Source: Tissierellia bacterium
Lineage (GTDB): Bacteria > Bacillota > Clostridia > Tissierellales > Tepidimicrobiaceae
Length of the DNA stretch: 51,293 nt
Reading direction: 5' to 3'
Assembly (NCBI GenBank): GCA_012728725.1
Contig: JAAYEM010000003.1
Span: 1-51,293, forward strand
Position numbers and translations under genes: made by a program. Below, piece after piece: positions 43,936-51,293 of the stretch; positions within the stretch are counted from its first letter, which is position 1; each line of letters opens with the position of its first letter. Below the pieces are notes generated by a model, which did not search any database, was not told the DNA's origin, and worked only from the letters and a program-made list of their open reading frames with translations.

Positions 43936-44406
43936 CTATCTTATTTCATATTCCCCTCTAACTAAAAATATGGCGTCAGTAATAGCTGCTACCCCTCTGT
44001 TGTCGTTCCTGGGAACTATTAGTAAATGATTATCTGGAACCAGTACATCCATACCCAAATCCTTTCCTCCAGTGACATCGGATAAGCCCCCTAACTCTCC
44101 AGCAATAACCCTGGCCTTGCCCCCCCTTAATATAATCTCCGTCCCAGCCTTGCCTATAAGGGACTGACCAGCAGCTATTTCAACTACTTCTAGCCTATTG
44201 GCTGGATAGCTATTAGAGCCACTGTCAACATTTGCCAACCTTTCATCTATGTAATTTTTAAATTGCTCCAGCCTTTTCTCTAAAAAGCTTAAGGATATTA
44301 GGGGATCCTTTTCAGATCCTGGTTCTGAAAAGACCACACTTCCACCTAAAATAATAGATAAAACTACCAAAGCTAAAATTCCCTTCTTAATTCCATTTGT
44401 TTTCAT
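43936..44406 (-). CDS. Secreted hypothetical protein
   Basis: 156 aa. Signal peptide (residues 1-27, GILALVVLSIILGGSVVFS) and then a short helix-rich stretch (SFLEKRLEQFKNYIDERL) followed by a beta-type domain with VEIAAGQSLIGKAGTEIILRG split by Gly-rich turns. Similar domains occur in surface-polymer clusters of Clostridia but no function is known to me. ATG at 44406 with AAGGGGGAA before it; start at 44466 overlaps the GNAT gene. Confidence 0.75.
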   Translation of the reverse strand: MKTNGIKKGILALVVLSIILGGSVVFSEPGSEKDPLISLSFLEKRLEQFKNYIDERLANVDSGSNSYPANRLEVVEIAAGQSLIGKAGTEIILRGGKARVIAGELGGLSDVTGGKDLGMDVLVPDNHLLIVPRNDNRGVAAITDAIFLVRGEYEIR

Positions 44407-44434
44407 ATAGATTCCCCCTTGTACTCTTAACTTA

Positions 44435-45205
44435 TTAAAAGAAATCCGCCTTGAACATTGGAACATCTATCTTTTCCATATTGTAACCTTCCTTCTGATA
44501 GGATACTAATGTGGACCTATTCTTAAATATCCTATAGGTAAAGGTCTTATTGTGGGTGTAATTAAATAGGATTGGTGAATGGGCTTTTATAAAGTAATCC
44601 TTGTATTCCTTATCAAATCTACCTAGCACATAATATATATTATTTTTCCGTTTAAATAGTAAATAAAAGTCTCCACCTATTTGGCAATAATAATATTTAT
44701 TAATAGGAGATTTTCCAAACCTCCAAATTAAATAATCCGGTTCTATGAATTTAGTTTCTCTCCTTAGCCTATTTCTATCTATCACAAGCTTTAGGTAAGA
44801 ATACTTGTTAATCCTCCAACCTAGTTTCAAATTGCCAGGTAGGGAGTTTTCATTGGGAAAATTATATATAAAGGCCCCTTTAACCTTTTCTAGAGCCACC
44901 AAACTCATATTAGAAAATATACCCTGACCCCTATAGTCCTTATGGACTGCTGTATCACAGGGCTGATAGGATAGGTGCCCATCTATATCATTTCTCCAAA
45001 AACTTCTAATACCTACAATCCTGTCCCCATGATAGGCAAATACTATGTAGGAATCTCCATAAATATTATCCATATATTTCCAATCAAACCAGTCCAAACC
45101 ATAATCTGTATGGAAAACTTCATTGAATAGATTCACGAAATCCTTCTTTTCTGTAATTGTAATCTCACTGGTAAGTTTGCATATATACTCAATATCCTTT
45201 TTCAT
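44435..45205 (-). CDS. GNAT family N-acetyltransferase
   Basis: 256 aa. The acetyl-CoA loop DTAVHKDYRGQGIFSNMSL with the RGQGIF core identifies GNAT. The N-terminal part resembles glycan-modifying acyltransferases. First gene of the surface operon, behind a TTTAAA-17-TATAAT promoter. ATG at 45205 is 6 bases after AAGGTGG. It probably acetylates a sugar of the polymer. Confidence 0.85.
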   Translation of the reverse strand: MKKDIEYICKLTSEITITEKKDFVNLFNEVFHTDYGLDWFDWKYMDNIYGDSYIVFAYHGDRIVGIRSFWRNDIDGHLSYQPCDTAVHKDYRGQGIFSNMSLVALEKVKGAFIYNFPNENSLPGNLKLGWRINKYSYLKLVIDRNRLRRETKFIEPDYLIWRFGKSPINKYYYCQIGGDFYLLFKRKNNIYYVLGRFDKEYKDYFIKAHSPILFNYTHNKTFTYRIFKNRSTLVSYQKEGYNMEKIDVPMFKADFF

Positions 45206-45253
45206 AGCTTCCCACCTTCTACTAGCTATTTTGTATTGGCCATCCTTCAATAG

Positions 45254-45282
45254 ATTATACTATAGATTGGGATTCTTTTAAA
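45254..45282 (-). promoter_or_regulatory. Promoter of the surface polysaccharide operon
   Basis: TTTAAA (45277-45282), 17-bp spacer, TATAAT (45254-45259) on the minus strand, 49 bases before the GNAT start. Confidence 0.6.
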
Positions 45283-45293
45283 GAAAGAATGGC

Positions 45294-45328
45294 AAAAAAA
45301 ATAAGCATCATTACAATGCTTATTTTTT
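45294..45328 (-). terminator. Terminator of mazEF
   Basis: AATAAGCAT/ATGCTTATT stem (45300-45308, 45316-45324) with T8 following on the minus strand and T6 on the plus strand. It overlaps the mazF stop. Confidence 0.85.
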
Positions 45329-45677
45329 ATAAATCTATTAATCCTAAACTTATTTTTAGGCACTCATCTACCTTTGCCATCATTTCATCGTTGAATCTAC
45401 CTATTTTCTCTCTTAATCTCTTCTTATCTATAGTTCTTACCTGCTCTAAAAGAACTACGGAATCCTTTGGGAGGCCATATTCATGGGCTTTTATTTCCAC
45501 ATGGGTAGGTAATTTAGCTTTGTTTATCTGGGAAGTAATAGCTGCTACAATGATTGTAGGGCTGTACTTGTTCCCTATATCATTTTGTATAACAAGTACA
45601 GGCCTAACTCCCCCCTGCTCTGAGCCAACTACAGGGCTCAGGTCCGCATAGAAGACATCCCCTCTTTTAACATTCAC
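45327..45677 (-). CDS. mazF: MazF/EndoA-type mRNA interferase toxin
   Basis: 116 aa, the same length as Bacillus NdoA. It cuts mRNA at short motifs when free of antitoxin. [19 protein letters not shown] with the conserved GSEQGG loop and [11 protein letters not shown] identify it. The start GTG at 45677 overlaps the antitoxin TGA (ATGTGA), so translation is coupled; a GTG at 45689 is less likely. Located after alr as in Bacillus. Confidence 0.95.
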   Translation of the reverse strand: MNVKRGDVFYADLSPVVGSEQGGVRPVLVIQNDIGNKYSPTIIVAAITSQINKAKLPTHVEIKAHEYGLPKDSVVLLEQVRTIDKKRLREKIGRFNDEMMAKVDECLKISLGLIDL

Positions 45678-45955
45678 ATTTTTTCCCACCCAGTAAGTTT
45701 TGTTTCATATATATTTAACTCTCTCATATCCTGCTCAAAGCCTATCTCTGCCAGGTCCAGGTTAATCTTACTCATTGCTATATATCCATCTTTAAGCTTT
45801 TCTGAAACTTCCAGGCGCCTTTTTTCCCTAATATATAGTTTCATCGCTTCCTTAACAAATTCATTCCTATTTTTCTTTTCCATGGAAACGATAAAATCCA
45901 CTTCCTCCAGAAGGCTATTTGGTAAGCTAACCATGATCCTCTTCGTTTTAGCCAT
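45674..45955 (-). CDS. mazE: MazE/EndoAI-type ribbon-helix-helix antitoxin
   Basis: 93 aa, equal to Bacillus NdoAI. The N-terminal ribbon-helix-helix ([19 protein letters not shown]) binds DNA as a dimer, and the C-terminal tail ([14 protein letters not shown]) should wrap MazF. ATG at 45955 follows GGGGGTG. Its promoter has an inverted repeat suited to autorepression. Confidence 0.92.
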   Translation of the reverse strand: MAKTKRIMVSLPNSLLEEVDFIVSMEKKNRNEFVKEAMKLYIREKRRLEVSEKLKDGYIAMSKINLDLAEIGFEQDMRELNIYETKLTGWEKM

Positions 45956-46023
45956 TAATTTTGCACCCCCAAGCAAATGTTCACCTAAAATGAATAACCA
46001 TGCCTATAAAAGTTAACATAAGT

Positions 46024-46061
46024 CAATTATACACACTATACATTAATTGTGTCAATAATTG
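46024..46061 (-). promoter_or_regulatory. mazEF promoter embedded in an inverted repeat
   Basis: TTGACA (46050-46055), 18-bp spacer and TATAAT (46026-46031) on the minus strand are perfect hexamers. CAATTATACACAC (46024-46036) and GTGTCAATAATTG (46049-46061) form an inverted repeat (11 of 13) covering both -10 and -35, so a bound repressor, probably MazE, would block polymerase. Confidence 0.8.
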
Positions 46062-46083
46062 TAACGATTTATTCAAATATTAT

Positions 46084-47259
46084 CTAATCCAGCAAATAAT
46101 CTTGTATTTCCACTATTTGACCATTTTCTATGTATACCCTGGGAACTCTCCTTCCCACCATGCATACTATTTCATAATTAATGGTACCAAGTTTTTGGGC
46201 CAATTCATCTGCATGAGGATAACCTTCTTCTCCATAGCCAAATAGGACTACCTCATCCCCTACCTTTACATCTGGCACTTCTGTGACATCCAGCATGCAT
46301 TGGTCCATGCAGATCCTGCCCACTACAGGAACCCTTTTGCCCTTTATAAAGGCCTCTGCCTTAGTGGATAAAAGTCTGGTAAATCCATCTGCATAGCCAA
46401 TGGGGATGGTGGCAATCTTTGATTCCCTCTCAGTAACGTAAATTTGACCATAGCTAATTCCTGTCCCCTTGGGAACCCTTTTAACATTGGATATTTTGGC
46501 CTTGAGGGTCATGGCTGGTTTTAAATCTATCTTATCCTTTAATACTTCATCGGAAGGATAAAATCCGTATATCATAATTCCAGCCCTAACCATGTTTAAA
46601 TTGTATTCAGGTAGATCTATAATTGCTGCACTATTGGATACATGTTTGATAGGTATAGAAAGTCCCCTCTCCTCTAATTGGTCTACAACTTTAGAAAACC
46701 TCTCATATTGGAGCCTAGTATAGGACTTATCCTTTTCATCTGCCTTTGCAAAATGGGTATAAATCCCCTCAATTTCTATATTTGGCAATTTTGATATTTT
46801 TATTATCTCCTCTACCGACTCTTCTAAAGGCAAGAATCCTATCCTTCCCATACCGCTGTCTACTTTTATATGGATGGTGCCTGTTTTGCCTAGTTCAAGA
46901 GCAGCTTGGGAAAGGGCCTGGGCATCTTTATAATTATAGATTGTCTGAATTATGTCAAATTCCAACACTTGAGGGTATTGGCTGATAGGTGTATAGCCTA
47001 GCACTAGTATAGGTACATCTATATTGCCCTTTCTAAGCTCTATAGCTTCAGACAAAGTAGCTACTGCCAATCTATCTGCTCCATTTTCTAAAAAAGTTTT
47101 AGCTGCTCTAACAGCTCCATGACCATAAGCGTTAGCCTTTACTACAGCTGTTACCAAAACTCCTTCTTTAGTATTCTTTCTAACCTGTCTAATATTATGG
47201 GCCAAATTATCCAAATTTATCTCCGCCCAAACAGGTCTTATCTCATCTAAAGTACGCAT
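46084..47259 (-). CDS. alr: Alanine racemase
   Basis: 391 aa PLP enzyme making D-alanine for peptidoglycan. The PLP lysine lies in AVVKANAYGHGA near residue 40, the catalytic Tyr in GISYGQIYVTE, and the MGRIGF and RICMDQCMLDV segments are typical. ATG at 47259 after AGGGGTGG. It follows the lipoprotein by 23 bases and precedes mazE, the Bacillus order. Confidence 0.96.
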   Translation of the reverse strand: MRTLDEIRPVWAEINLDNLAHNIRQVRKNTKEGVLVTAVVKANAYGHGAVRAAKTFLENGADRLAVATLSEAIELRKGNIDVPILVLGYTPISQYPQVLEFDIIQTIYNYKDAQALSQAALELGKTGTIHIKVDSGMGRIGFLPLEESVEEIIKISKLPNIEIEGIYTHFAKADEKDKSYTRLQYERFSKVVDQLEERGLSIPIKHVSNSAAIIDLPEYNLNMVRAGIMIYGFYPSDEVLKDKIDLKPAMTLKAKISNVKRVPKGTGISYGQIYVTERESKIATIPIGYADGFTRLLSTKAEAFIKGKRVPVVGRICMDQCMLDVTEVPDVKVGDEVVLFGYGEEGYPHADELAQKLGTINYEIVCMVGRRVPRVYIENGQIVEIQDYLLD

Positions 47260-47282
47260 ATTACCACCCCTATTATATTATT

Positions 47283-47867
47283 TCATAACACATCGTATTG
47301 AAAGTTTTGGTAATAAATTTCCAAATAAATATTACCTTCCTCGTCAAATATATTCGATTTGTGGGGAATAAAATCCTTCTTTTTTATCCATATTTTTTGT
47401 GTATTTCTGTATTTATTTTTTTCCCCTAATCCTACAGTCAATACTATATATTCTTCCCCCTCAATCTCTTCCATCTCTACCATGGATTCATCCAAAACCC
47501 TTATATTTTCCAAAATATTTCCCATGGAAAGATTCCTATTCAATATCTTAATACTTTCTATAGATATGGATTGCTCTATACTGGGATGCTTAATATATAC
47601 CTTATTTCCCTCATAGGTAATGGTAAATCCTTGGCTTTCCTTGGGTTCAAGGATCCTTATATTGATATAATCTGGCTTTACAAATCTTTCTTCAATAAGA
47701 TAGCTAGTTGACTTTTCTTTAGAATTTACTATGAGGGTATAGGTGCAGGTATAATTATTGAATTCATCCATTTTTTCTTGAAACCTGGATATGGTGTTTT
47801 CCAATGGCGACCTTCTACAGGAAACCAGTATTAATAGGGAAAAAACTATAGCCACTATCCTTTTCAT
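47283..47867 (-). CDS. LolA/YdcC-like lipoprotein
   Basis: 194 aa. Signal peptide with lipobox LVSC (Cys17), then a beta-rich domain of the outer-membrane-lipoprotein-carrier fold (SYLIEERFVKPDYINIRIL, EGNKVYIKHPS). In Bacillus the gene between acpS and alr, ydcC, encodes the same type. It may bind lipids or sense the envelope. Function untested. Confidence 0.82.
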   Translation of the reverse strand: MKRIVAIVFSLLILVSCRRSPLENTISRFQEKMDEFNNYTCTYTLIVNSKEKSTSYLIEERFVKPDYINIRILEPKESQGFTITYEGNKVYIKHPSIEQSISIESIKILNRNLSMGNILENIRVLDESMVEMEEIEGEEYIVLTVGLGEKNKYRNTQKIWIKKKDFIPHKSNIFDEEGNIYLEIYYQNFQYDVL

Positions 47868-47886
47868 TATGGAAATCCCAACCCTC

Positions 47887-49146
47887 TTAATATTCTAACT
47901 TACCAATACTATAGGGGATCTTATCTAAAATATCTGATGCTATCATACCATACTCCCCTTTATCCAACTTGGCCAAATCTCCAGCCAATCCATGGCAGTA
48001 TACCCCTAGTATGCAAGCCTCATAGGGCATGATTCCTTGACCAACAAAACTGGCAATCATACCTGCTAATACATCCCCACTGCCTGCAGTGGCCATACCA
48101 GGATTGCCTGTAGGGTTGATAAATACTTCCCCCTTTGGATTGCTAACTATAGTATTGGCTCCTTTTAATACCGTTATTATATTATATTTATTAGACACTT
48201 CTTTAGAATATTCCAGCCTATTTTTTTGGATTTCCTTTATGCTTACACCTATAAGTCTAGACAGCTCTCCAGGATGGGGGGTGATTATGGTAGCCCCTTT
48301 CCTCTCTAAAAGTAGCTCCTGCTTACCCTGGGAAATGCAGTTGAGGCCATCGGCATCTAATACTATAGGCCTTTCATAATTTAATAGTATTTCAGAAACA
48401 AAGCCTATCCTGTCCTCATCCACCCCTATTCCAGGTCCTAATACCAATATATCCAAGGCATTGATTATTTGCTTTACTTTTTTCAAGCCTTTTTGGGTAA
48501 AATGCCCCTTGCCCTCATCCTCTATGGGTTTGATGATAGCCTCTATTAATTTACTAGATAGGATTTGGCAGAGGCTTTCTGGAACTATGGTATATACCAA
48601 ACCGCTTCCAGATCTGAGGGCTGCCATGGTAGCTAGATAGGCTGCCCCTGTCATCCCTAAACTGCCGGCTATTATTCCTACCCTTCCATAGGTACCCTTA
48701 TGGGATTCCTTCTCCCTTTTGGGTAGCATTTCCTTAATATACTGGGGCACAAATATTTCCTTCCCATATCCTTCCCCTACCCCACTTACAAAGGCTAGGG
48801 CATATTCTTTTTCATGGGATATAGATAGACTGATTTTATTTATCCCCAATCTGTGACAGGCTTTAAGGCCTTCCCCATGTAGCCTTATACCAGGCCTGCC
48901 CCCCTCATATTGGATTATCTCTATATCCTTCCAATTAACCTTTCCTATACCGGTTCCCAATAGTTTAGATACCGCTTCCTTTGCAGCAAATATTCCCGAT
49001 ACAGTTTGGGGATTATAGTTCCTATCCTCTATATATTTAATTTCCTCAGCTGTAAAAACCTTATTCAAGAACCTATCCCTTTTTTCTGCTAATAATTTCT
49101 CTATCCTTGCTACCTTAACTATATCTACCCCATTCTCTATAATCAT
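47887..49146 (-). CDS. Fusion of holo-ACP synthase (AcpS) and ADP-dependent NAD(P)HX dehydratase (NnrD)
   Basis: 419 aa in one frame. Residues 1-128 are a full AcpS: GVDIVKVARIEKLL, FTAEEIKYIEDR, GIFAAKEAVSKLLGTG; it puts phosphopantetheine on acyl carrier protein. Residues about 145-415 are the NnrD (YjeF C-terminal) domain: GRVGIIAGSLGMTGAAYLA, LVLGPGIG, IVLDADGLN, ITPHPGELSRL and AGSGDVLAGMIASF; it repairs hydrated NAD(P)H. The epimerase half (NnrE, YjeF N-terminal) that normally precedes NnrD is absent. Start overlaps the upstream stop (ATGA). Confidence 0.93.
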   Translation of the reverse strand: MIIENGVDIVKVARIEKLLAEKRDRFLNKVFTAEEIKYIEDRNYNPQTVSGIFAAKEAVSKLLGTGIGKVNWKDIEIIQYEGGRPGIRLHGEGLKACHRLGINKISLSISHEKEYALAFVSGVGEGYGKEIFVPQYIKEMLPKREKESHKGTYGRVGIIAGSLGMTGAAYLATMAALRSGSGLVYTIVPESLCQILSSKLIEAIIKPIEDEGKGHFTQKGLKKVKQIINALDILVLGPGIGVDEDRIGFVSEILLNYERPIVLDADGLNCISQGKQELLLERKGATIITPHPGELSRLIGVSIKEIQKNRLEYSKEVSNKYNIITVLKGANTIVSNPKGEVFINPTGNPGMATAGSGDVLAGMIASFVGQGIMPYEACILGVYCHGLAGDLAKLDKGEYGMIASDILDKIPYSIGKLEY

Positions 49147-49760
49147 AGGGACTCTCCTTTTTCATATATTATCTTATCCAATTTCTCTATTTCCTCGCTT
49201 CCCAACATTCCATGCAGGAAGGAGTAGGCAGATTCTATCCATTCTTCACAATCGTATTTTTCATTAATCAAGGCCCTTATCCTCTCCCTAATAGCATCCA
49301 GTTCATCATTGACATCCTTAAGCCTCTTTTCCTTTTTTTTAAGCTCCCTATATCCATATTCTACGGTGGCCTCTAATAAATCAAAATTTAAATCCCTTAT
49401 CTCTTGGGGAAGGTTTTCCAACTGATAGCTTATATCCTCTAGTTCTTCATTAATTTTTTCTATCTTCCCCTTGTGTTCATCCAATAATCCCAGGGCTTCA
49501 ATTCTATTTTCATTGTTGACCGCATCGGATATGCCCAATATCATCTTCATGGAGTACAGTTTCTCCTTCTGCAATTCCTTCTCCCTTTTCTCCAGTTCCC
49601 TCTTTTTTTCTACTAGGTGGGTTACTTCATCCTTTAAATATTGAATGTTTTTATCCTTTACCTGGCCAAATAATTTAATCCAATTACTATCCTCTATCAA
49701 TAGGGGGATTTTATTTTTCCGGATTATATCCTTGTCCAGGTTTATCCTCTTAAAAGCCAT
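49143..49760 (-). CDS. Coiled-coil hypothetical protein
   Basis: 205 aa, not recognised. No signal or membrane segment. Long charged helices (about 45-70, 85-110, 125-170; for example VEKKRELEKREKELQKEK) predict a soluble coiled coil. It lies between the deaminase gene (gap 11) and acpS (4-base overlap), so it is cotranscribed. Confidence 0.7.
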   Translation of the reverse strand: MAFKRINLDKDIIRKNKIPLLIEDSNWIKLFGQVKDKNIQYLKDEVTHLVEKKRELEKREKELQKEKLYSMKMILGISDAVNNENRIEALGLLDEHKGKIEKINEELEDISYQLENLPQEIRDLNFDLLEATVEYGYRELKKKEKRLKDVNDELDAIRERIRALINEKYDCEEWIESAYSFLHGMLGSEEIEKLDKIIYEKGESL

Positions 49761-49771
49761 AATATCCTCTC

Positions 49772-51061
49772 CTATCTGCTGACCAGATCCCTAGCAGACT
49801 TATCCGCCTCATACATTATCCTTTCCACATCTAAAGTCTTTATTTCCCTCTTTTCCATTATAATCTTCCCATCTACCATTACCGTATCCACATCTGATCC
49901 TTGGACTGAATAGGCTAAGGCAGATATAACATTGTGCATGGGATATAGATGGGGTTTATCCATATCTATTAGTATAATATCGGCTTTTTTTCCTACTTCT
50001 AAGGATCCAATCTCCTCATCCCACAAGAGGGCCTTGGCACCATTTATGGTTGCCATCCTTAATACATCTATAGCTGGTACAGATACAGCATCCATATTTA
50101 CCCCCTTGTTTATTATTGAAGCTATATGGATCTCTTCAAACATGTTTAAATTGTTATTGCTGGAGGGACCATCTGTACCTAGGGCTACATTTACTTTTGA
50201 TTTAAGCATCTTATCTATGGGAGCAAATCCACTGGCCAGCTTCAAATTGCTAGTAGGATTGTTTACTGGGCTTACATTCTTCTCCTTTAATATTTCAATA
50301 TCCTCCTGATTTACATGGACACAATGGGCAGCCACTGTTGGCAATTCAAACAAGCCTAAATCGTATACATGTCTTACAGGAGACTTTCCGTAGGTATTGA
50401 AGCTATCCTCCACCTCTTTTTTGGTTTCCGACAAATGGATATGGATGCCTGTGTCTAGCTCTTTAGCTAATTCAATTATCTTCTCCATATATGCTGGACC
50501 ACAGGTATATGGTGCATGGGGGGCTACCATTACCTTAATCCTTCCATCTCCTTTGCCATTCCAATTTTTATGAAGGATTCTTGTATCCTCTAATTTCTCT
50601 TCAGATTTACCCGCCTCTTCTATAAGGCCCCGGGTTAGTACCCCTCTCATTCCAGATTCCTCTAATCCTTTGCCTACCTCATCCATGAAAAAATACATAT
50701 CACAGAAGGTAGTGGTTCCCGATTGGATCATTTCAACCATACTCAATAGGGAACCCCAATATACATCCTGGCCTACAAGCTTTGCCTCCCTAGGCCATAT
50801 CTTTTGGGTCAGCCATTCATGCAAGGGAAAGTCATCTGCATAATTTCTAAGTAGGGACATGCCAATATGGGTATGGGCATTTATAAGGCCGGGCATGGCC
50901 ACCTTGTTATTTCCATCTATTACCTTATCTACCTCTATACCATCCTTCAATTCACCTATATGGCTTATCCTGCCATTTTCTACGTATATATTGGTATTCT
51001 CCACCACTTCCCTTTTTCCATCCATGGGTACCAGGGTTACATTTTTGATTAATAGTGCCAT
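49772..51061 (-). CDS. Amidohydrolase, MTA/SAH deaminase (MtaD)-like
   Basis: 429 aa metal-dependent deaminase. The metal motif [10 protein letters not shown] is near residue 64, later ligands in [17 protein letters not shown] and [18 protein letters not shown]. It matches 5-methylthioadenosine/S-adenosylhomocysteine deaminases and related hydrolases; exact substrate is uncertain. ATG at 51061 after AGAGGTGATTTG. First gene of the transcript that runs to alr; a TGA-TATACT extended -10 is upstream at about 51092-51100. Confidence 0.88.
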   Translation of the reverse strand: MALLIKNVTLVPMDGKREVVENTNIYVENGRISHIGELKDGIEVDKVIDGNNKVAMPGLINAHTHIGMSLLRNYADDFPLHEWLTQKIWPREAKLVGQDVYWGSLLSMVEMIQSGTTTFCDMYFFMDEVGKGLEESGMRGVLTRGLIEEAGKSEEKLEDTRILHKNWNGKGDGRIKVMVAPHAPYTCGPAYMEKIIELAKELDTGIHIHLSETKKEVEDSFNTYGKSPVRHVYDLGLFELPTVAAHCVHVNQEDIEILKEKNVSPVNNPTSNLKLASGFAPIDKMLKSKVNVALGTDGPSSNNNLNMFEEIHIASIINKGVNMDAVSVPAIDVLRMATINGAKALLWDEEIGSLEVGKKADIILIDMDKPHLYPMHNVISALAYSVQGSDVDTVMVDGKIIMEKREIKTLDVERIMYEADKSARDLVSR

Positions 51062-51293
51062 CAAATCACCTCTCCAAGCTTTACTAAAATTAGTATATCA
51101 TAAAATAGGAAAATATTTTCTAGGAATAAGGTAGATTTTACTCTACTTTAATATTTATATACAATCTTTTATCTATAAGTTTATATTATGGGGGGTAATT
51201 GTTATAATAGTAGAGGAAAAGTTTATTAGCAATAGAATAAGTGCTAAAACTTACCAAGGCCTTCTATATATCAAAATTAAGGGGGTTATTATA
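51062..51293. promoter_or_regulatory. Divergent promoter region at the right edge
   Basis: On the minus strand TGA-TATACT serves the deaminase operon, near the palindrome GAAAATATTTTC. On the plus strand TGT-TATAAT (51200-51208) is an extended -10, and AAGGGGG (about 51279-51285) looks like a ribosome site for a gene beginning beyond the window. Confidence 0.5.

Noticed and set aside
1-51293. CRISPR arrays, tRNA or rRNA genes, transposases, prophage
   Set aside because: No regularly spaced repeats, cloverleaf or rRNA-like segments, or transposase/integrase motifs were noticed on either strand by reading; a covariance-model scan was not possible.

Overview
This AT-rich window reads as the chromosome of an anaerobic, low-GC, Gram-positive, amino-acid-fermenting bacterium, probably Clostridia or Tissierellia. 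The reasons are strong AGGAGG-type ribosome sites with frequent GTG and TTG starts, a GAAC-N4-GTTC SOS box, MazEF of Bacillus EndoA type, split transketolase, CsaB/TagA wall-polymer genes and sigma-54 catabolic control. The genus cannot be fixed from sequence alone. No rRNA, tRNA, CRISPR array, insertion sequence or prophage was seen.

Region 1 (1-18275) is a catabolic island, nearly all on the minus strand, that I read as uptake and breakdown of an imino acid (proline or, more likely, hydroxyproline). Its parts are: a truncated dicarboxylate/amino-acid:cation symporter; two PAS-type sigma-54 activators, each just upstream of an operon with a -24/-12 promoter; a four-subunit flavin/iron-sulfur dehydrogenase; an aminopeptidase P gene broken by one nonsense codon; EutH-like and YjiH-like membrane proteins; an IlvD/Edd-type dehydratase; a 4-oxalocrotonate-type tautomerase; an ornithine cyclodeaminase/mu-crystallin family reductase; a proline racemase/hydroxyproline epimerase family enzyme; and a PucR regulator. 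Epimerase plus dehydrogenase follow the known route from 4-hydroxy-L-proline to 4-hydroxy-pyrroline-carboxylate. The dehydratase, tautomerase and transporters have no obvious place in a described pathway and are the best candidate for something new.

Region 2 (18488-30684) is housekeeping: an SOS-controlled uvrB-uvrA pair separated by a 173-bp foldback element, a plus-strand lipoprotein, and a cell-division/wall block (ftsE, ftsX, EnvC-like M23 hydrolase, CtpB-like S41 protease, MinJ-like PDZ membrane protein) whose order resembles the Bacillus ftsEX-ctpB-minJ-uvrBA region.

Region 3 (30685-33313) has plus-strand 5-formyl-THF cyclo-ligase and a CofE-like ligase, then a minus-strand PrcB-domain protein. 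Region 4 (33332-45205) looks like one 14-gene minus-strand operon: GNAT, a secreted protein, PIG-L deacetylase, two GT4 glycosyltransferases, two DUF4330 proteins, a membrane protein, an O-antigen-ligase-like polymerase, CsaB, TagA, YitT and split transketolase. It probably makes and pyruvylates a secondary cell-wall polymer.

Region 5 (45294-51293) is mazEF under its own inverted-repeat promoter, downstream of alr, a LolA-like lipoprotein, an AcpS-NnrD fusion, a coiled-coil protein and an MtaD-type deaminase. This matches the Bacillus acpS-ydcC-alr-ndoAI-ndoA order. An outward plus-strand promoter lies at the right edge.
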